A program made the position numbers and the translations under genes. This document shows, piece by piece, positions 16,705-24,902 of a DNA stretch of 49,678 nt; position 1 is the stretch's first letter; each line of letters opens with the position of its first letter. The notes below the pieces were generated by a model. That model was not told the origin of the DNA, did no database searches, and saw only the letters and a list, made by a program, of their open reading frames with translations. This DNA comes from Desulfuromusa sp. (GTDB taxonomy: Bacteria; Desulfobacterota; Desulfuromonadia; Desulfuromonadales; Geopsychrobacteraceae): NCBI GenBank assembly GCA_021647765.1, contig JAKIUD010000016.1, positions 5,001 through 54,678 of the forward strand, in the 5' to 3' direction.

Positions 16705-19700
16705 CTACATATTACGCCGGTACTGTCCACCAACTTCATATAGAGCTGCACTGATCTGACCCAGTGAGGCTACCTTGACGACCTCCATCAGTTCGGCAAA
16801 AATATTGCCTCCACCCATGGCAGCTTGCTGCATTTTCTCAAGAGCTGCAGGTGCCTGTGCCGCATGTTCTGCCTGAAATGCGCGTAAATTATCAATCTGA
16901 TGACGCTTTTCTTCTTCAGTTGAACGCGCCACCTCTCCAGGCATTTCATAACCATCAGCTTCGGCCTTTGGATTCAGATAGGTATTAACCCCGATGATCG
17001 GCAGTTCACCTGTATGTTTCTGATGCTCGTAAAGCATCGACTCTTCCTGAATTTTAGTTCGCTGGTAAAGAGTTTCCATAGCACCAAGAACACCACCACG
17101 CTGGCTGATCTGATCAAACTGTTCAAGAACCGCTTCTTCGACCAGATCGGTCAATTCTTCGATAATAAACGCGCCCTGTAGCGGATTTTCATTTTTTGCC
17201 ATCCCCAGTTCCTTATTGATGATCATCTGGATCGCCATCGCCCGGCGCACCGATTCTTCGGTCGGGGTGGTGATCGCCTCATCATAAGCGTTGGTATGGA
17301 GCGAATTACAATTGTCGTAAATCGCCATCAGCGCCTGTAAGGTGGTACGAATATCGTTAAAGTTCATTTCCTGGGCATGGAGCGACCGTCCAGAAGTCTG
17401 AATATGATATTTGAGCATCTGACTTTTCTTGTTCGCGCCATACTTGTCACGCATCACCACCGACCAGATCCGCCGCGCTACCCGACCAATAACGGTATAC
17501 TCAGGATCGAGACCATTACTGAAGAAAAAAGACAAGTTGCCGGCAAAATCATCTATATGCATGCCACGTGACAGGTAGTACTCAACGAAAGTGAAACCGT
17601 TTGAAAGGGTAAAAGCCAACTGGCTGATCGGATTGGCTCCCGCTTCGGCAATGTGATAACCACTGATCGAAACAGAATAATAATTTTTCACTTTGTGATC
17701 GATGAAATACTGCTGCACGTCACCCATGACCCGCAGGGCAAACTCAGTAGTAAAGATACAGGTATTCTGCCCCTGATCTTCTTTGAGGATGTCCGCCTGT
17801 ACGGTTCCCCGCACTGTTTGCAGAGTACAACTCTGAATTTCATCCCGTTCAGCAGCACTAGGTTGGCGGCCTTTCTCCTGCTTAAACTTATCAATCTGCT
17901 GACTGATCGCGGTATTCATAAACATCGCCAGCAACATTGGTGCAGGACCATTAATTGTCAAAGAAACACTGGTCATCGGGTCGCAGAGATCAAAACCATC
18001 AAAGAGGGTATCCATGTCTTTTTGCGTACAAATTGACACCCCGGACATGCCGACTTTACCGTAAATGTCGGGGCGTTCATCTGGATCTTCACCATACAGG
18101 GTAACACTGTCAAATGCCGTTGAAAGCCGTTTGGCAGCGTCATCTTTCGTCAAAAAATGGAAGCGGCGATTAGTGCGTTCCGGGGTTCCCTCTCCGGCAA
18201 ACTGACGTTTGGGATCTTCGGCAGTCCGTTTGAAAGGGAACAGTCCGGCAGTATAAGGGAAAAATCCGGGAGCATTTTCTTTCATACACCATTTGATAAT
18301 TTCACCATAATCGGCATAATTGGGCAGGCACACCTTGGGTATGCGAGTTCCCGAAAGGGTTGTGGTCGACAATTCGGTACGGATCTCTTTATCCCGCACT
18401 TTTGTAACCATCACATCTTCACTATAGGCTTTTTTCAATTCCGGCCACTGCTGCAGCAACTTGCGATTATCTTTACTAAGGACGTCTTCGGCCTGTTTTA
18501 ACAAAATATCAAGGTCATCGCTATTACAACCACACTTAGCTGCCAACAAATCACGAGCACCACTAAGCTGAAAAATTTGTTGTCCCGCTTGCGACTGGGC
18601 AGCAATTTTTTTGCGATAAGCACGTGCAGTTGAGGTAATTTCTGCCAGATAAGCAATCTGTTCCGGTGGAATTATCATCTGGGCGATACTATAACCTTCA
18701 CCAACGACTAATTGTGATTGCCAACCGAGATCACACTTAGTATTAAGTTTATCGATCAGCGCCCGGTAAAGACAATTGACCCCAACATCGTTAAATTGAC
18801 TAGCAATAGTGCCGTAAACTGGCAACTCTTCGCTAGGGGTATCGAACAACTTATGGTTACGTTGATACTGCTTGCGGATGTTGCGTAGGGCATCTTCGGC
18901 ACCCCTTTTTTCCATTTTGTTCAGAGCAATCAAATCGGCAAAATCGAGCATGTCGATTTTTTCCAACTGAGTTGGGGCTCCAAACTCGCTCGTCATGACG
19001 TAGAGTGACAGATCGCAAACATCAACAATTCCGGCATCACCCTGCCCGATACCACTGGTTTCAACGATAATCAAATCAAAATTAGCCGCCTTAAGTACAT
19101 CGAGTGCTTCACGGATTGCCGCCGACAGCTCACTGCGAGACTCACGGGTTGCCAAGGAACGCATAAATACACGCGGAGTATCGATAGAATTCATCCTGAT
19201 ACGATCCCCAAGCAGTGCTCCACCAGTACGCCTACGCGTTGGGTCAACTGACAAGATAGCCACAGTTTTATCTTCAAAATCGCGCAGAAAGCGGCGCACC
19301 AGTTCGTCAGTCAAAGAACTTTTACCGGCACCACCGGTACCGGTAATACCTAGGACAGGAACCGGCTTGACCATCTTACGAACCTGCTGTTGCAATTTTT
19401 TAGATTTCTCATCTACCTGCCAAACCAATTGTTCAACTGCAGTAATCAGTCGAGCAACAGTCTGCGGGTCACGCTGTGACAATAACGTCAAATCATCAGC
19501 ATCTTGTCGGGGGGGAACAAAATCACACTGCTCCATCTGATAATTAATCATCCCCTGCAACCCCATACGGCGACCATCTTCAGGTGAAAATATTTTACAG
19601 ATACCGTGATCTTCCAGTTCCTTGATCTCATCAGGAAAAATAACCCCACCACCACCACCAAAGATCCGTATGTGCTCGGCACCTCTTTCTTTAAGCAGAT

Positions 19701-19950
19701 CGTACATAAACTTAAAGTATTCGACATGACCGCCCTGATAAGAGCTGATGGCAATACCTTGAACATCCTCCTGAATCGCTGCGGTTACCACCTCGTTGAC
19801 TGAGCGATTATGCCCTAAGTGTACCACCTCACCACCCGAGTCCTGAATGATCCGGCGCATGATGTTGATGGAAACATCATGGCCGTCATAGAGGCTGGTG
19901 GCGGTGACAAAGCGGATTGGGTGCTGAGCCTGATAAACGTCGTTAGTCAT
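16705..19950 (-). CDS. icmF: Fused isobutyryl-CoA mutase (IcmF)
   Basis: This 1081-residue protein fuses an adenosylcobalamin domain, a MeaI-type G-protein chaperone and an acyl-CoA mutase. The B12 domain has the base-off motif with lower ligand His24 (YDGHDVSIN). The GTPase has P-loop GTGGAGKS at 204-211 and NKME at 344-347. The mutase part carries FPFKR at about 571-575 and DILKEDQGQNTCIF. Both are IcmF-type sequences, unlike the Tyr/Arg pair of methylmalonyl-CoA mutase. IcmF interconverts isobutyryl- and butyryl-CoA; some members also act on isovaleryl/pivalyl-CoA. A start at 19950 is chosen for the AGGAAGGA site just upstream. The gene is preceded by a 41-bp tandem repeat and an orphan dctP. 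Confidence 0.95.
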   Translation of the reverse strand: MTNDVYQAQHPIRFVTATSLYDGHDVSINIMRRIIQDSGGEVVHLGHNRSVNEVVTAAIQEDVQGIAISSYQGGHVEYFKFMYDLLKERGAEHIRIFGGGGGVIFPDEIKELEDHGICKIFSPEDGRRMGLQGMINYQMEQCDFVPPRQDADDLTLLSQRDPQTVARLITAVEQLVWQVDEKSKKLQQQVRKMVKPVPVLGITGTGGAGKSSLTDELVRRFLRDFEDKTVAILSVDPTRRRTGGALLGDRIRMNSIDTPRVFMRSLATRESRSELSAAIREALDVLKAANFDLIIVETSGIGQGDAGIVDVCDLSLYVMTSEFGAPTQLEKIDMLDFADLIALNKMEKRGAEDALRNIRKQYQRNHKLFDTPSEELPVYGTIASQFNDVGVNCLYRALIDKLNTKCDLGWQSQLVVGEGYSIAQMIIPPEQIAYLAEITSTARAYRKKIAAQSQAGQQIFQLSGARDLLAAKCGCNSDDLDILLKQAEDVLSKDNRKLLQQWPELKKAYSEDVMVTKVRDKEIRTELSTTTLSGTRIPKVCLPNYADYGEIIKWCMKENAPGFFPYTAGLFPFKRTAEDPKRQFAGEGTPERTNRRFHFLTKDDAAKRLSTAFDSVTLYGEDPDERPDIYGKVGMSGVSICTQKDMDTLFDGFDLCDPMTSVSLTINGPAPMLLAMFMNTAISQQIDKFKQEKGRQPSAAERDEIQSCTLQTVRGTVQADILKEDQGQNTCIFTTEFALRVMGDVQQYFIDHKVKNYYSVSISGYHIAEAGANPISQLAFTLSNGFTFVEYYLSRGMHIDDFAGNLSFFFSNGLDPEYTVIGRVARRIWSVVMRDKYGANKKSQMLKYHIQTSGRSLHAQEMNFNDIRTTLQALMAIYDNCNSLHTNAYDEAITTPTEESVRRAMAIQMIINKELGMAKNENPLQGAFIIEELTDLVEEAVLEQFDQISQRGGVLGAMETLYQRTKIQEESMLYEHQKHTGELPIIGVNTYLNPKAEADGYEMPGEVARSTEEEKRHQIDNLRAFQAEHAAQAPAALEKMQQAAMGGGNIFAELMEVVKVASLGQISAALYEVGGQYRRNM

Positions 19951-19961
19951 CTTGTTCCTTC

Positions 19962-20043
19962 CTGTCCACTGTTTGGAACCAGTACTGATCTGTTCACATT
20001 CTCTGTCCACTGTTTGGAACCAATGTTGATCTGTTCACATTCT
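19962..20043. repeat. Tandem direct repeat, 2 x 41 bp, upstream of icmF
   Basis: Copy 1 is 19962-20002 and copy 2 is 20003-20043, with no spacer. They differ only around CAGTACTGAT versus CAATGTTGAT. Each unit contains TGTCCAC and TGTTCAC half-sites and the sequence TTGGAACCA. It lies in the icmF leader and ends 8 bases from the junction of the dctP duplication. Confidence 0.85.
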
Positions 20044-20131
20044 TAATTGGTAGCTTAGTCACATAATCCAGAATACCGACCATCCCATTCAGGATGGTCG
20101 ATACTGGATGCTTGCTGCTCAGGGTTGTCAT
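19994..20131 (-). pseudogene. 5' fragment of a TRAP dctQ gene
   Basis: The first 27 codons of the intact dctQ at 33013 are present unchanged (MTTLSSKHPVSTILNGMVGI onward). The match stops at 20052, the frame continues into unrelated sequence including the tandem repeat, and it ends at a TGA after 45 codons. There is no membrane segment, so it cannot be a functional subunit. It is the edge of the dctP duplication. Confidence 0.85.
20077..20100 (-). other. Perfect hairpin at the dctP/dctQ junction, copy 1
   Basis: CGACCATCC (20077-20085) and GGATGGTCG (20092-20100) pair around a six-base loop, about 30-50 bases after the dctP stop. Flanking CCAG and CTGG extend the stem imperfectly. Such a structure after a binding-protein gene can protect its mRNA 3' end. 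Confidence 0.6.
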
Positions 20132-21111
20132 TTCGTCATGCCGGTTTTAATGCAGAGATCATAAAAAGCCTGCCCGGTGGCGCCGGTCGTCGATTTTGCG
20201 ATCTTCCAGAGACCATCGTTCCAGTACTTCTCGATATTGGCGGCATCGTCGGGGTGCATGTTGGTTATCTTCATCCCTGCGTCCAATAAATATGCGGTCT
20301 CTTTTTCGATCAGATTGTTGAAAAAAGCCACACTGTCCTGCTCGGTCTTCACTCCTGCTTCGTTAATCCAGGCTTTCTGCTTCTCGGTTAGTTTATTGTA
20401 CTTGTCGAGGTTCATCAGAATCATTGTGGAAACATAACCAAAGTGCGGGGCGACAATATAATTGGCGACCTCATTTAATTTGTAATCCTTGACGCCAACC
20501 TGAGTCCAGGGTGCGCCATCAATGACACCGCGCTGCAGGGAGGTGTAAATCTCGCCGCCGGCCATAGTTACAGGGGAGCCGCCTAATTTCTGGATCAAGT
20601 TCTGCAGGCTCGGGATGCTGCGCAATTTCAGCCCTTCCAGGCTTGGCTTCTTGCCACTGAGGGCATCGCGAACAATAAACTGATAAGGGGTCAATGGCGG
20701 GAAGGAGACCAGCTTCAGACCTAACTTGTTGTATTCCTTGTCAATAAAATCAAACAATCCAGCTTCCCGGCGCTTGGTCGGATCGCCAATCGTCGCATCC
20801 ATCCCGATTGCGATGGGGGTTGTCCCGGAGTGGTAAGCGGAGTAGGTGTAAGCCAGATCGAAGATACCAGCCTGAACCGGCTGAAGTTGCTCAAAGGTCG
20901 GAACAACATCGGGACCGAACAGGGAAATTTTCATATCCCCAGCGGAAATTCTGTCAAGGTTCTCCATAAAGCTGTTGGCAGCACCAACCGTGAAAATAAA
21001 ATTCGGTGCCCAGGCAGACAGCATTCTGAATTGCGCTGACATTGCGTTGGTAGAAAGAACTAGAACCAATAACGACGTGATTAAAATTCCTCTTAACATG
21101 TTCTTTTTCAT
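20128..21111 (-). CDS. dctP: TRAP transporter substrate-binding protein DctP, copy 1 (no adjacent permease)
   Basis: The 327-residue periplasmic protein has a signal peptide (lysines, then ILITSLLVLVLSTNAMSA with cleavage about residue 26). It also has the DctP fold, with QLVQ-type regions such as FEQLQPVQAGIFDLAYTYSA, LRSIPSLQNLIQKLGG and TSLQRGVIDGAPW. It captures an organic acid for a TRAP membrane pair. It is identical to the second copy at 33010, but here only a 27-codon remnant of dctQ follows and no dctM. It may supply extra binding protein to the complete system downstream in coordinate, or be a recent duplication by-product. It lies 69 bases after the 3-oxoacid CoA-transferase gene. 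Confidence 0.93.
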   Translation of the reverse strand: MKKNMLRGILITSLLVLVLSTNAMSAQFRMLSAWAPNFIFTVGAANSFMENLDRISAGDMKISLFGPDVVPTFEQLQPVQAGIFDLAYTYSAYHSGTTPIAIGMDATIGDPTKRREAGLFDFIDKEYNKLGLKLVSFPPLTPYQFIVRDALSGKKPSLEGLKLRSIPSLQNLIQKLGGSPVTMAGGEIYTSLQRGVIDGAPWTQVGVKDYKLNEVANYIVAPHFGYVSTMILMNLDKYNKLTEKQKAWINEAGVKTEQDSVAFFNNLIEKETAYLLDAGMKITNMHPDDAANIEKYWNDGLWKIAKSTTGATGQAFYDLCIKTGMTK

Positions 21112-21180
21112 CTTTGCTTCTCCATTCTCGGTTCGTGTAAATGCTACGGTAAAAACCCCATTTTCTACTTTTTTCTCTTC

Positions 21181-22539
21181 TTAGTTTAAACCGCCGGCGA
21201 TGTTGAATGGACAGGCGGTTTTTTCTTCGATTAATTCGACTGTTGACCCCGGAGCCAGCTCGGTCAAAGTCATCCCCTTGTCGGGATCCACACTGAAGAC
21301 CGCCAGATCAGTTACGATCATATCGACAACATTTTTTCCGGTTAGCGGCAGAGTGCAGTTTTCCATCAGCTTGGATGAGCCATCTTTGGCGCAGTGATCC
21401 ATCATGATGACAATTTTTTTGACCCCTGAGACCAGATCCATCGCTCCTCCAGGTCCTTTGATCATCGCTCCAGGAATCATCCAATTAGCCAGATCACCGT
21501 ATTGGGAGACCTGCATGGCACCAAGCACCGAAAGGTCGATGTGACCACCTCGCACCATGGCGAAGGATTCAGAACTGTCGAAGAAGGCAGCGCCTGGCAG
21601 CCAGGTAATCGTCTGCTTGCCTGCATTGATCAAATCGGCATCTTCTTCCCCTTCTGTGGGGAATGGTCCCACCCCCAGTAGACCATTCTCGGCATGCAGT
21701 GTTACGGTAATATTTGTCGGAATGTAGTTGGCCACTAAGGTTGGCATGCCGATACCCAAATTGGCATACATGCCGTCCTTAAACTCTTGGCTGATTCGTT
21801 TGGCTTGCCATTCGCGAACCGGAGTGAAGCCTTTGAGGCTGATCTTTCCTGCTAACGTAAGTTGCTCTATCGGCTTTTCGTAGCTGTCACAGAGAACAAT
21901 GCGGTCAACATAGTTGCCGGGGATGTGGATGTGCTGTGGATCGAGTTCACCAATTTCTACGATTTCTTCAACTTCGGCGATAGTTATACGGCCAGCCTTG
22001 GCACAGGCGGCGTTAAAATTATTGGCGGTATAGCGGAAGATCAGATTCCCGGCCTTGTCAGCCTTCCAGGCTTTGACCAACGAAAGGTCAGAGGTAATGC
22101 TCTCCTCCAGAACATACTCTTTGCCGTTGAAGGTCTGGGTTGGTTTGTTCTCCGCCAGCAGGGTGCCGAAACCGGTGCGGGTAAAAAATGCCGGAATACC
22201 CGCACCACCGGCACGCAATTTCTCCGCCAGGGTTCCCTGCGGGGTCAGCTCCAGCTCCAATTCACCACTTAAAAACTGCTTCTCAAAGATGGCGTTCTCA
22301 CCAACATAAGAAGAGATCATTTTTTTGATCTGACGCGTTTGCAGCAATAAACCAAGTCCAAATTCGTCAACGCCAGCATTGTTACTAATGACTGTTAGTT
22401 CGCATGCACCGCTGTCTCGCAAGGCAGTGATCAGGTTTTCGGGAATTCCGCAGAGGCCAAACCCCCCAGCAGCAACGGTCATATTATCCTTGGCCAGCCC
22501 TTCGAGGGCTTTGGCTGGATCGGTGAAAATCGGTTTCAT
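21181..22539 (-). CDS. 3-oxoacid CoA-transferase, A and B subunits in one chain (SCOT-like)
   Basis: The 452-residue protein contains both halves of a type I CoA-transferase. The A part has AAGGFGLCGIPENLI and GENAIFEKQFLSGELELEL. The B part has YANLGIGMPTLVANY and the active-site glutamate (E284) in LHAENGLLGVGP. A linker of only about 30 residues joins them, shorter than in the 520-residue animal SCOT. It activates acetoacetate to acetoacetyl-CoA at the expense of succinyl-CoA or acetyl-CoA, the step after HMG-CoA lyase in leucine breakdown. It follows the CoA-transferase at 22627 by 87 bases and precedes dctP copy 1. Confidence 0.93.
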   Translation of the reverse strand: MKPIFTDPAKALEGLAKDNMTVAAGGFGLCGIPENLITALRDSGACELTVISNNAGVDEFGLGLLLQTRQIKKMISSYVGENAIFEKQFLSGELELELTPQGTLAEKLRAGGAGIPAFFTRTGFGTLLAENKPTQTFNGKEYVLEESITSDLSLVKAWKADKAGNLIFRYTANNFNAACAKAGRITIAEVEEIVEIGELDPQHIHIPGNYVDRIVLCDSYEKPIEQLTLAGKISLKGFTPVREWQAKRISQEFKDGMYANLGIGMPTLVANYIPTNITVTLHAENGLLGVGPFPTEGEEDADLINAGKQTITWLPGAAFFDSSESFAMVRGGHIDLSVLGAMQVSQYGDLANWMIPGAMIKGPGGAMDLVSGVKKIVIMMDHCAKDGSSKLMENCTLPLTGKNVVDMIVTDLAVFSVDPDKGMTLTELAPGSTVELIEEKTACPFNIAGGLN

Positions 22540-22626
22540 TCTATTCTCCAGTTAGGACTCATTTGTCGTTTTTTTCGCTACGATCCCAAAGGTCAGCAAC
22601 CTCCGGGACAGGCTTAAGCAAATACG

Positions 22627-23940
22627 TTATATCCGGTTCATTTTACGAGCTTCACTACGAAGCTCTTCGCGGAAATCTGGGTGGGCAATCTCGATCAGGT
22701 TCAAGGCACGCTGCCTGCCGGTTTGTCCCCTCAGTTTCGCAGCACCAAATTCTGTCACCACATAATCCACATCGTTCTTACCGGTGGTCACTACAGCTCC
22801 CGCCTGGAGAGTCGGCACGATACTGGTGCAAGTTCCCTTTTTGGCTGTTGCCGCCGTGGTGATAAAACTCTTCCCCCCGCAAGAGATGTTTGCCCCACGG
22901 ACGAAATCAGCCTGACCCCCGGTGCCGCTCCACTGCTTGTAGCCGAGAGATTCGGAACAACACTGTCCCAGGAGATCGACTTCAATTGTGGCGTTAATAG
23001 AGACAACCTTGTCATTCAGACCAATGTTGTACGGATTATTAGTGTAATCAACCGGGTGCATTTCCAGACTTGGATTTTCGTTCATGAATTCGTAAAGCCG
23101 CTTGGATCCCAAAGCGAAGGTCGCAATGGTCTTCCCTTGATGAGTATTCTTGCGAGAGTTGTTGACCGCACCACTGAGGATAAGATCTACCATCCCGTCG
23201 GTGAGCATCTCGGTATGAATCCCCAGATCTTTCTTTGCCAGAAGATACTTGCAAACGGCATTGGGAATACCACCGATCCCGAGCTGCAACGTCGAAGCAT
23301 CTTCGATCAGCTCACCAATATATCCCCCGATCGCTTCTTCTATTTGAGTTACAGGGGGAATTGGCAACTCAACGATGGGCTCGCTGCACTCGATAATACA
23401 ATCGACTTCAGAGACATGAATATGGCAGTTACCGTAAGTACGGGGAGCACCAGGATTAACCTGAACAACAACTTTTTTTGCTTTTTTAATCGCTTCCATC
23501 GTGTAAGCAACGGAGAGGCTGCAGGTAAAATATCCATGCTCATCCATAGGCGAGACAACCGTCCCGGCAATATCGATCGGCCAGTATTCGCTCAACAGCT
23601 TCGGCACTTCGTGAAAATAGTTAGGGGTGAAATCGATCCAGCCCTCCTGAACTCCTTTGCGGGAAGCACCACTGTTAAACCAGGAATTAACCCGGATATG
23701 AGGAACCGACTCCGGGGTGAGGTAATCGGGGCAAAGATGATGTTGCTGATTAACCACAACCCCTTCAAGTTCCTCTTTACGTGCAGCCAGAGCCTGGACA
23801 AACAGAGTCGGCTCGCCAGCACAAATGGGAAAACAAAGATAATCACCAGAATTAACAATCTTTGCCGATTGCTCCGGGGTGCAAAGTTTTTCCTGGTATT
23901 CCTGTTGAAATCTACGCGATAAAGCATCTAAATTAGCCAT
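22627..23940 (-). CDS. Acetyl-CoA hydrolase/4-hydroxybutyrate CoA-transferase family protein
   Basis: This is a 437-residue CoA-transferase of the Cat1/Cat2/butyryl-CoA:acetate CoA-transferase family. The family hallmarks are YFHEVPKLL, LQLGIGGIPNAVCKYL, INATIEVDLLGQCCSESLGY with the expected catalytic Glu, WSGTGGQADFVRGA and VVTEFGAAKLRGQT. A GGAGG site before the ATG at 23940 decides the start. It probably activates a short acid such as isovalerate or isobutyrate with acetyl-CoA as donor, given its leucine/isovalerate neighbours. It is a clear paralogue of the protein at 45557. Confidence 0.9.
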   Translation of the reverse strand: MANLDALSRRFQQEYQEKLCTPEQSAKIVNSGDYLCFPICAGEPTLFVQALAARKEELEGVVVNQQHHLCPDYLTPESVPHIRVNSWFNSGASRKGVQEGWIDFTPNYFHEVPKLLSEYWPIDIAGTVVSPMDEHGYFTCSLSVAYTMEAIKKAKKVVVQVNPGAPRTYGNCHIHVSEVDCIIECSEPIVELPIPPVTQIEEAIGGYIGELIEDASTLQLGIGGIPNAVCKYLLAKKDLGIHTEMLTDGMVDLILSGAVNNSRKNTHQGKTIATFALGSKRLYEFMNENPSLEMHPVDYTNNPYNIGLNDKVVSINATIEVDLLGQCCSESLGYKQWSGTGGQADFVRGANISCGGKSFITTAATAKKGTCTSIVPTLQAGAVVTTGKNDVDYVVTEFGAAKLRGQTGRQRALNLIEIAHPDFREELRSEARKMNRI

Positions 23941-23998
23941 AGTTTTATCCTCCTGTATTTCCATATTTCGCCATAAGATTATTAATCTGCACTAACCC

Positions 23999-24901
23999 TT
24001 ACCTCCTGTACCCCATGGCACAAGCAACCTTTGAGCCTGATGTGCATCCTAATTCTTGAGTTATGTAGTTGCCCGCGGCAATAAGTTTTTCAAGATTGAC
24101 TCCGGTCTCAATGTCAAGGCCATTGAGCATGTAGAGAAGATCTTCGCTGGCAACATTTCCAGCCGCATCAGCTGCATAGGGGCAGCCGCCGAGACCGGCA
24201 ACCGAACTGTCAACCACGCTGATCCCCCGTTCCAACACTGCCAGAATATTGGCAAGAGCTTGACCATAGGTGTCATGGAAATGAACTGCCAACTGCTTGA
24301 TCGGTACCACCTCGGCGACTGTATCGATCAAAGTCTGAGCCTGACCGGGCGTGCCGACCCCGATGGTATCCCCCAGCGACACTTCGTAGCAGCCAAGCTC
24401 AAGAAGTCGGCGGGCAACCTGGGTCACAGCGGCAGGAGCAACCTCTCCTTCATATGGGCAACCAAGGACACACGAGACATAACCACGAACCTTGATTTGC
24501 CGTTGTTTAGCCCGAGCGATCACTGCAGCGAACCGATCGATACTTTCGGCCACAGAGCAGTTGATATTGTTACGGGAGAAAAGCTCGGAAGCCGAAGCGA
24601 AGACCGCAATTTCTTTGACGTCTGCAGCGAGGGCAGCTTCCAGCCCTTTAAGGTTCGGCACCAGCACCGGGTAGCTAACCCCAGGGCTCCGGGTAATTCC
24701 GGATAGAACCTCGACGTTGTCAGCCATCTGCGGAACCCACTTCGGTGAAACAAAGCTGGTGACCTCAATCGCTGAAAGTCCACTTTTCGAGAGGCGGTTT
24801 ATCAGAGCAATCTTGACGGCGGCAGGAACGATTTTTTTTTCGTTCTGCAGTCCGTCTCGAGATCCCACCTCGACTATTTTTACGCGTTTTGGCAGGGTCA
24901 T
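23999..24901 (-). CDS. mvaB: Hydroxymethylglutaryl-CoA lyase
   Basis: This 300-residue TIM-barrel lyase splits HMG-CoA into acetoacetate and acetyl-CoA. The N-terminal VGSRDGLQNE holds the metal and catalytic region. VSCVLGCPYEGEV and HFHDTYGQALAN (metal His) follow. The signature GLGGCPYAADAAGNVASED carries the active-site Cys. I start at 24901, one base after the end of the biotin carboxylase gene. The 28 extra codons upstream overlap that gene and do not look like the family. It completes the leucine route to acetoacetate. Confidence 0.96.
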   Translation of the reverse strand: MTLPKRVKIVEVGSRDGLQNEKKIVPAAVKIALINRLSKSGLSAIEVTSFVSPKWVPQMADNVEVLSGITRSPGVSYPVLVPNLKGLEAALAADVKEIAVFASASELFSRNNINCSVAESIDRFAAVIARAKQRQIKVRGYVSCVLGCPYEGEVAPAAVTQVARRLLELGCYEVSLGDTIGVGTPGQAQTLIDTVAEVVPIKQLAVHFHDTYGQALANILAVLERGISVVDSSVAGLGGCPYAADAAGNVASEDLLYMLNGLDIETGVNLEKLIAAGNYITQELGCTSGSKVACAMGYRR

Positions 24902-24902
24902 C

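Larger units (their letters stand above)
20052..21128. repeat. Copy 1 of the 1,077-bp dctP direct repeat
   Basis: By eye this stretch is identical to 32934-34010, in the same orientation and 12,882 bp away. It runs from codon 27 of dctQ through all of dctP to 17 bases before the dctP ATG, including its GGAGAAG ribosome site. Confidence 0.9.

Noticed and set aside
19962..20043. Possible CRISPR array
   Set aside because: Only two adjacent units with no unique spacers; it is a plain tandem duplication.
22681..23922. A 413-codon open frame on the plus strand
   Set aside because: It is the antisense shadow of the CoA-transferase at 22627-23940; composition is not protein-like.
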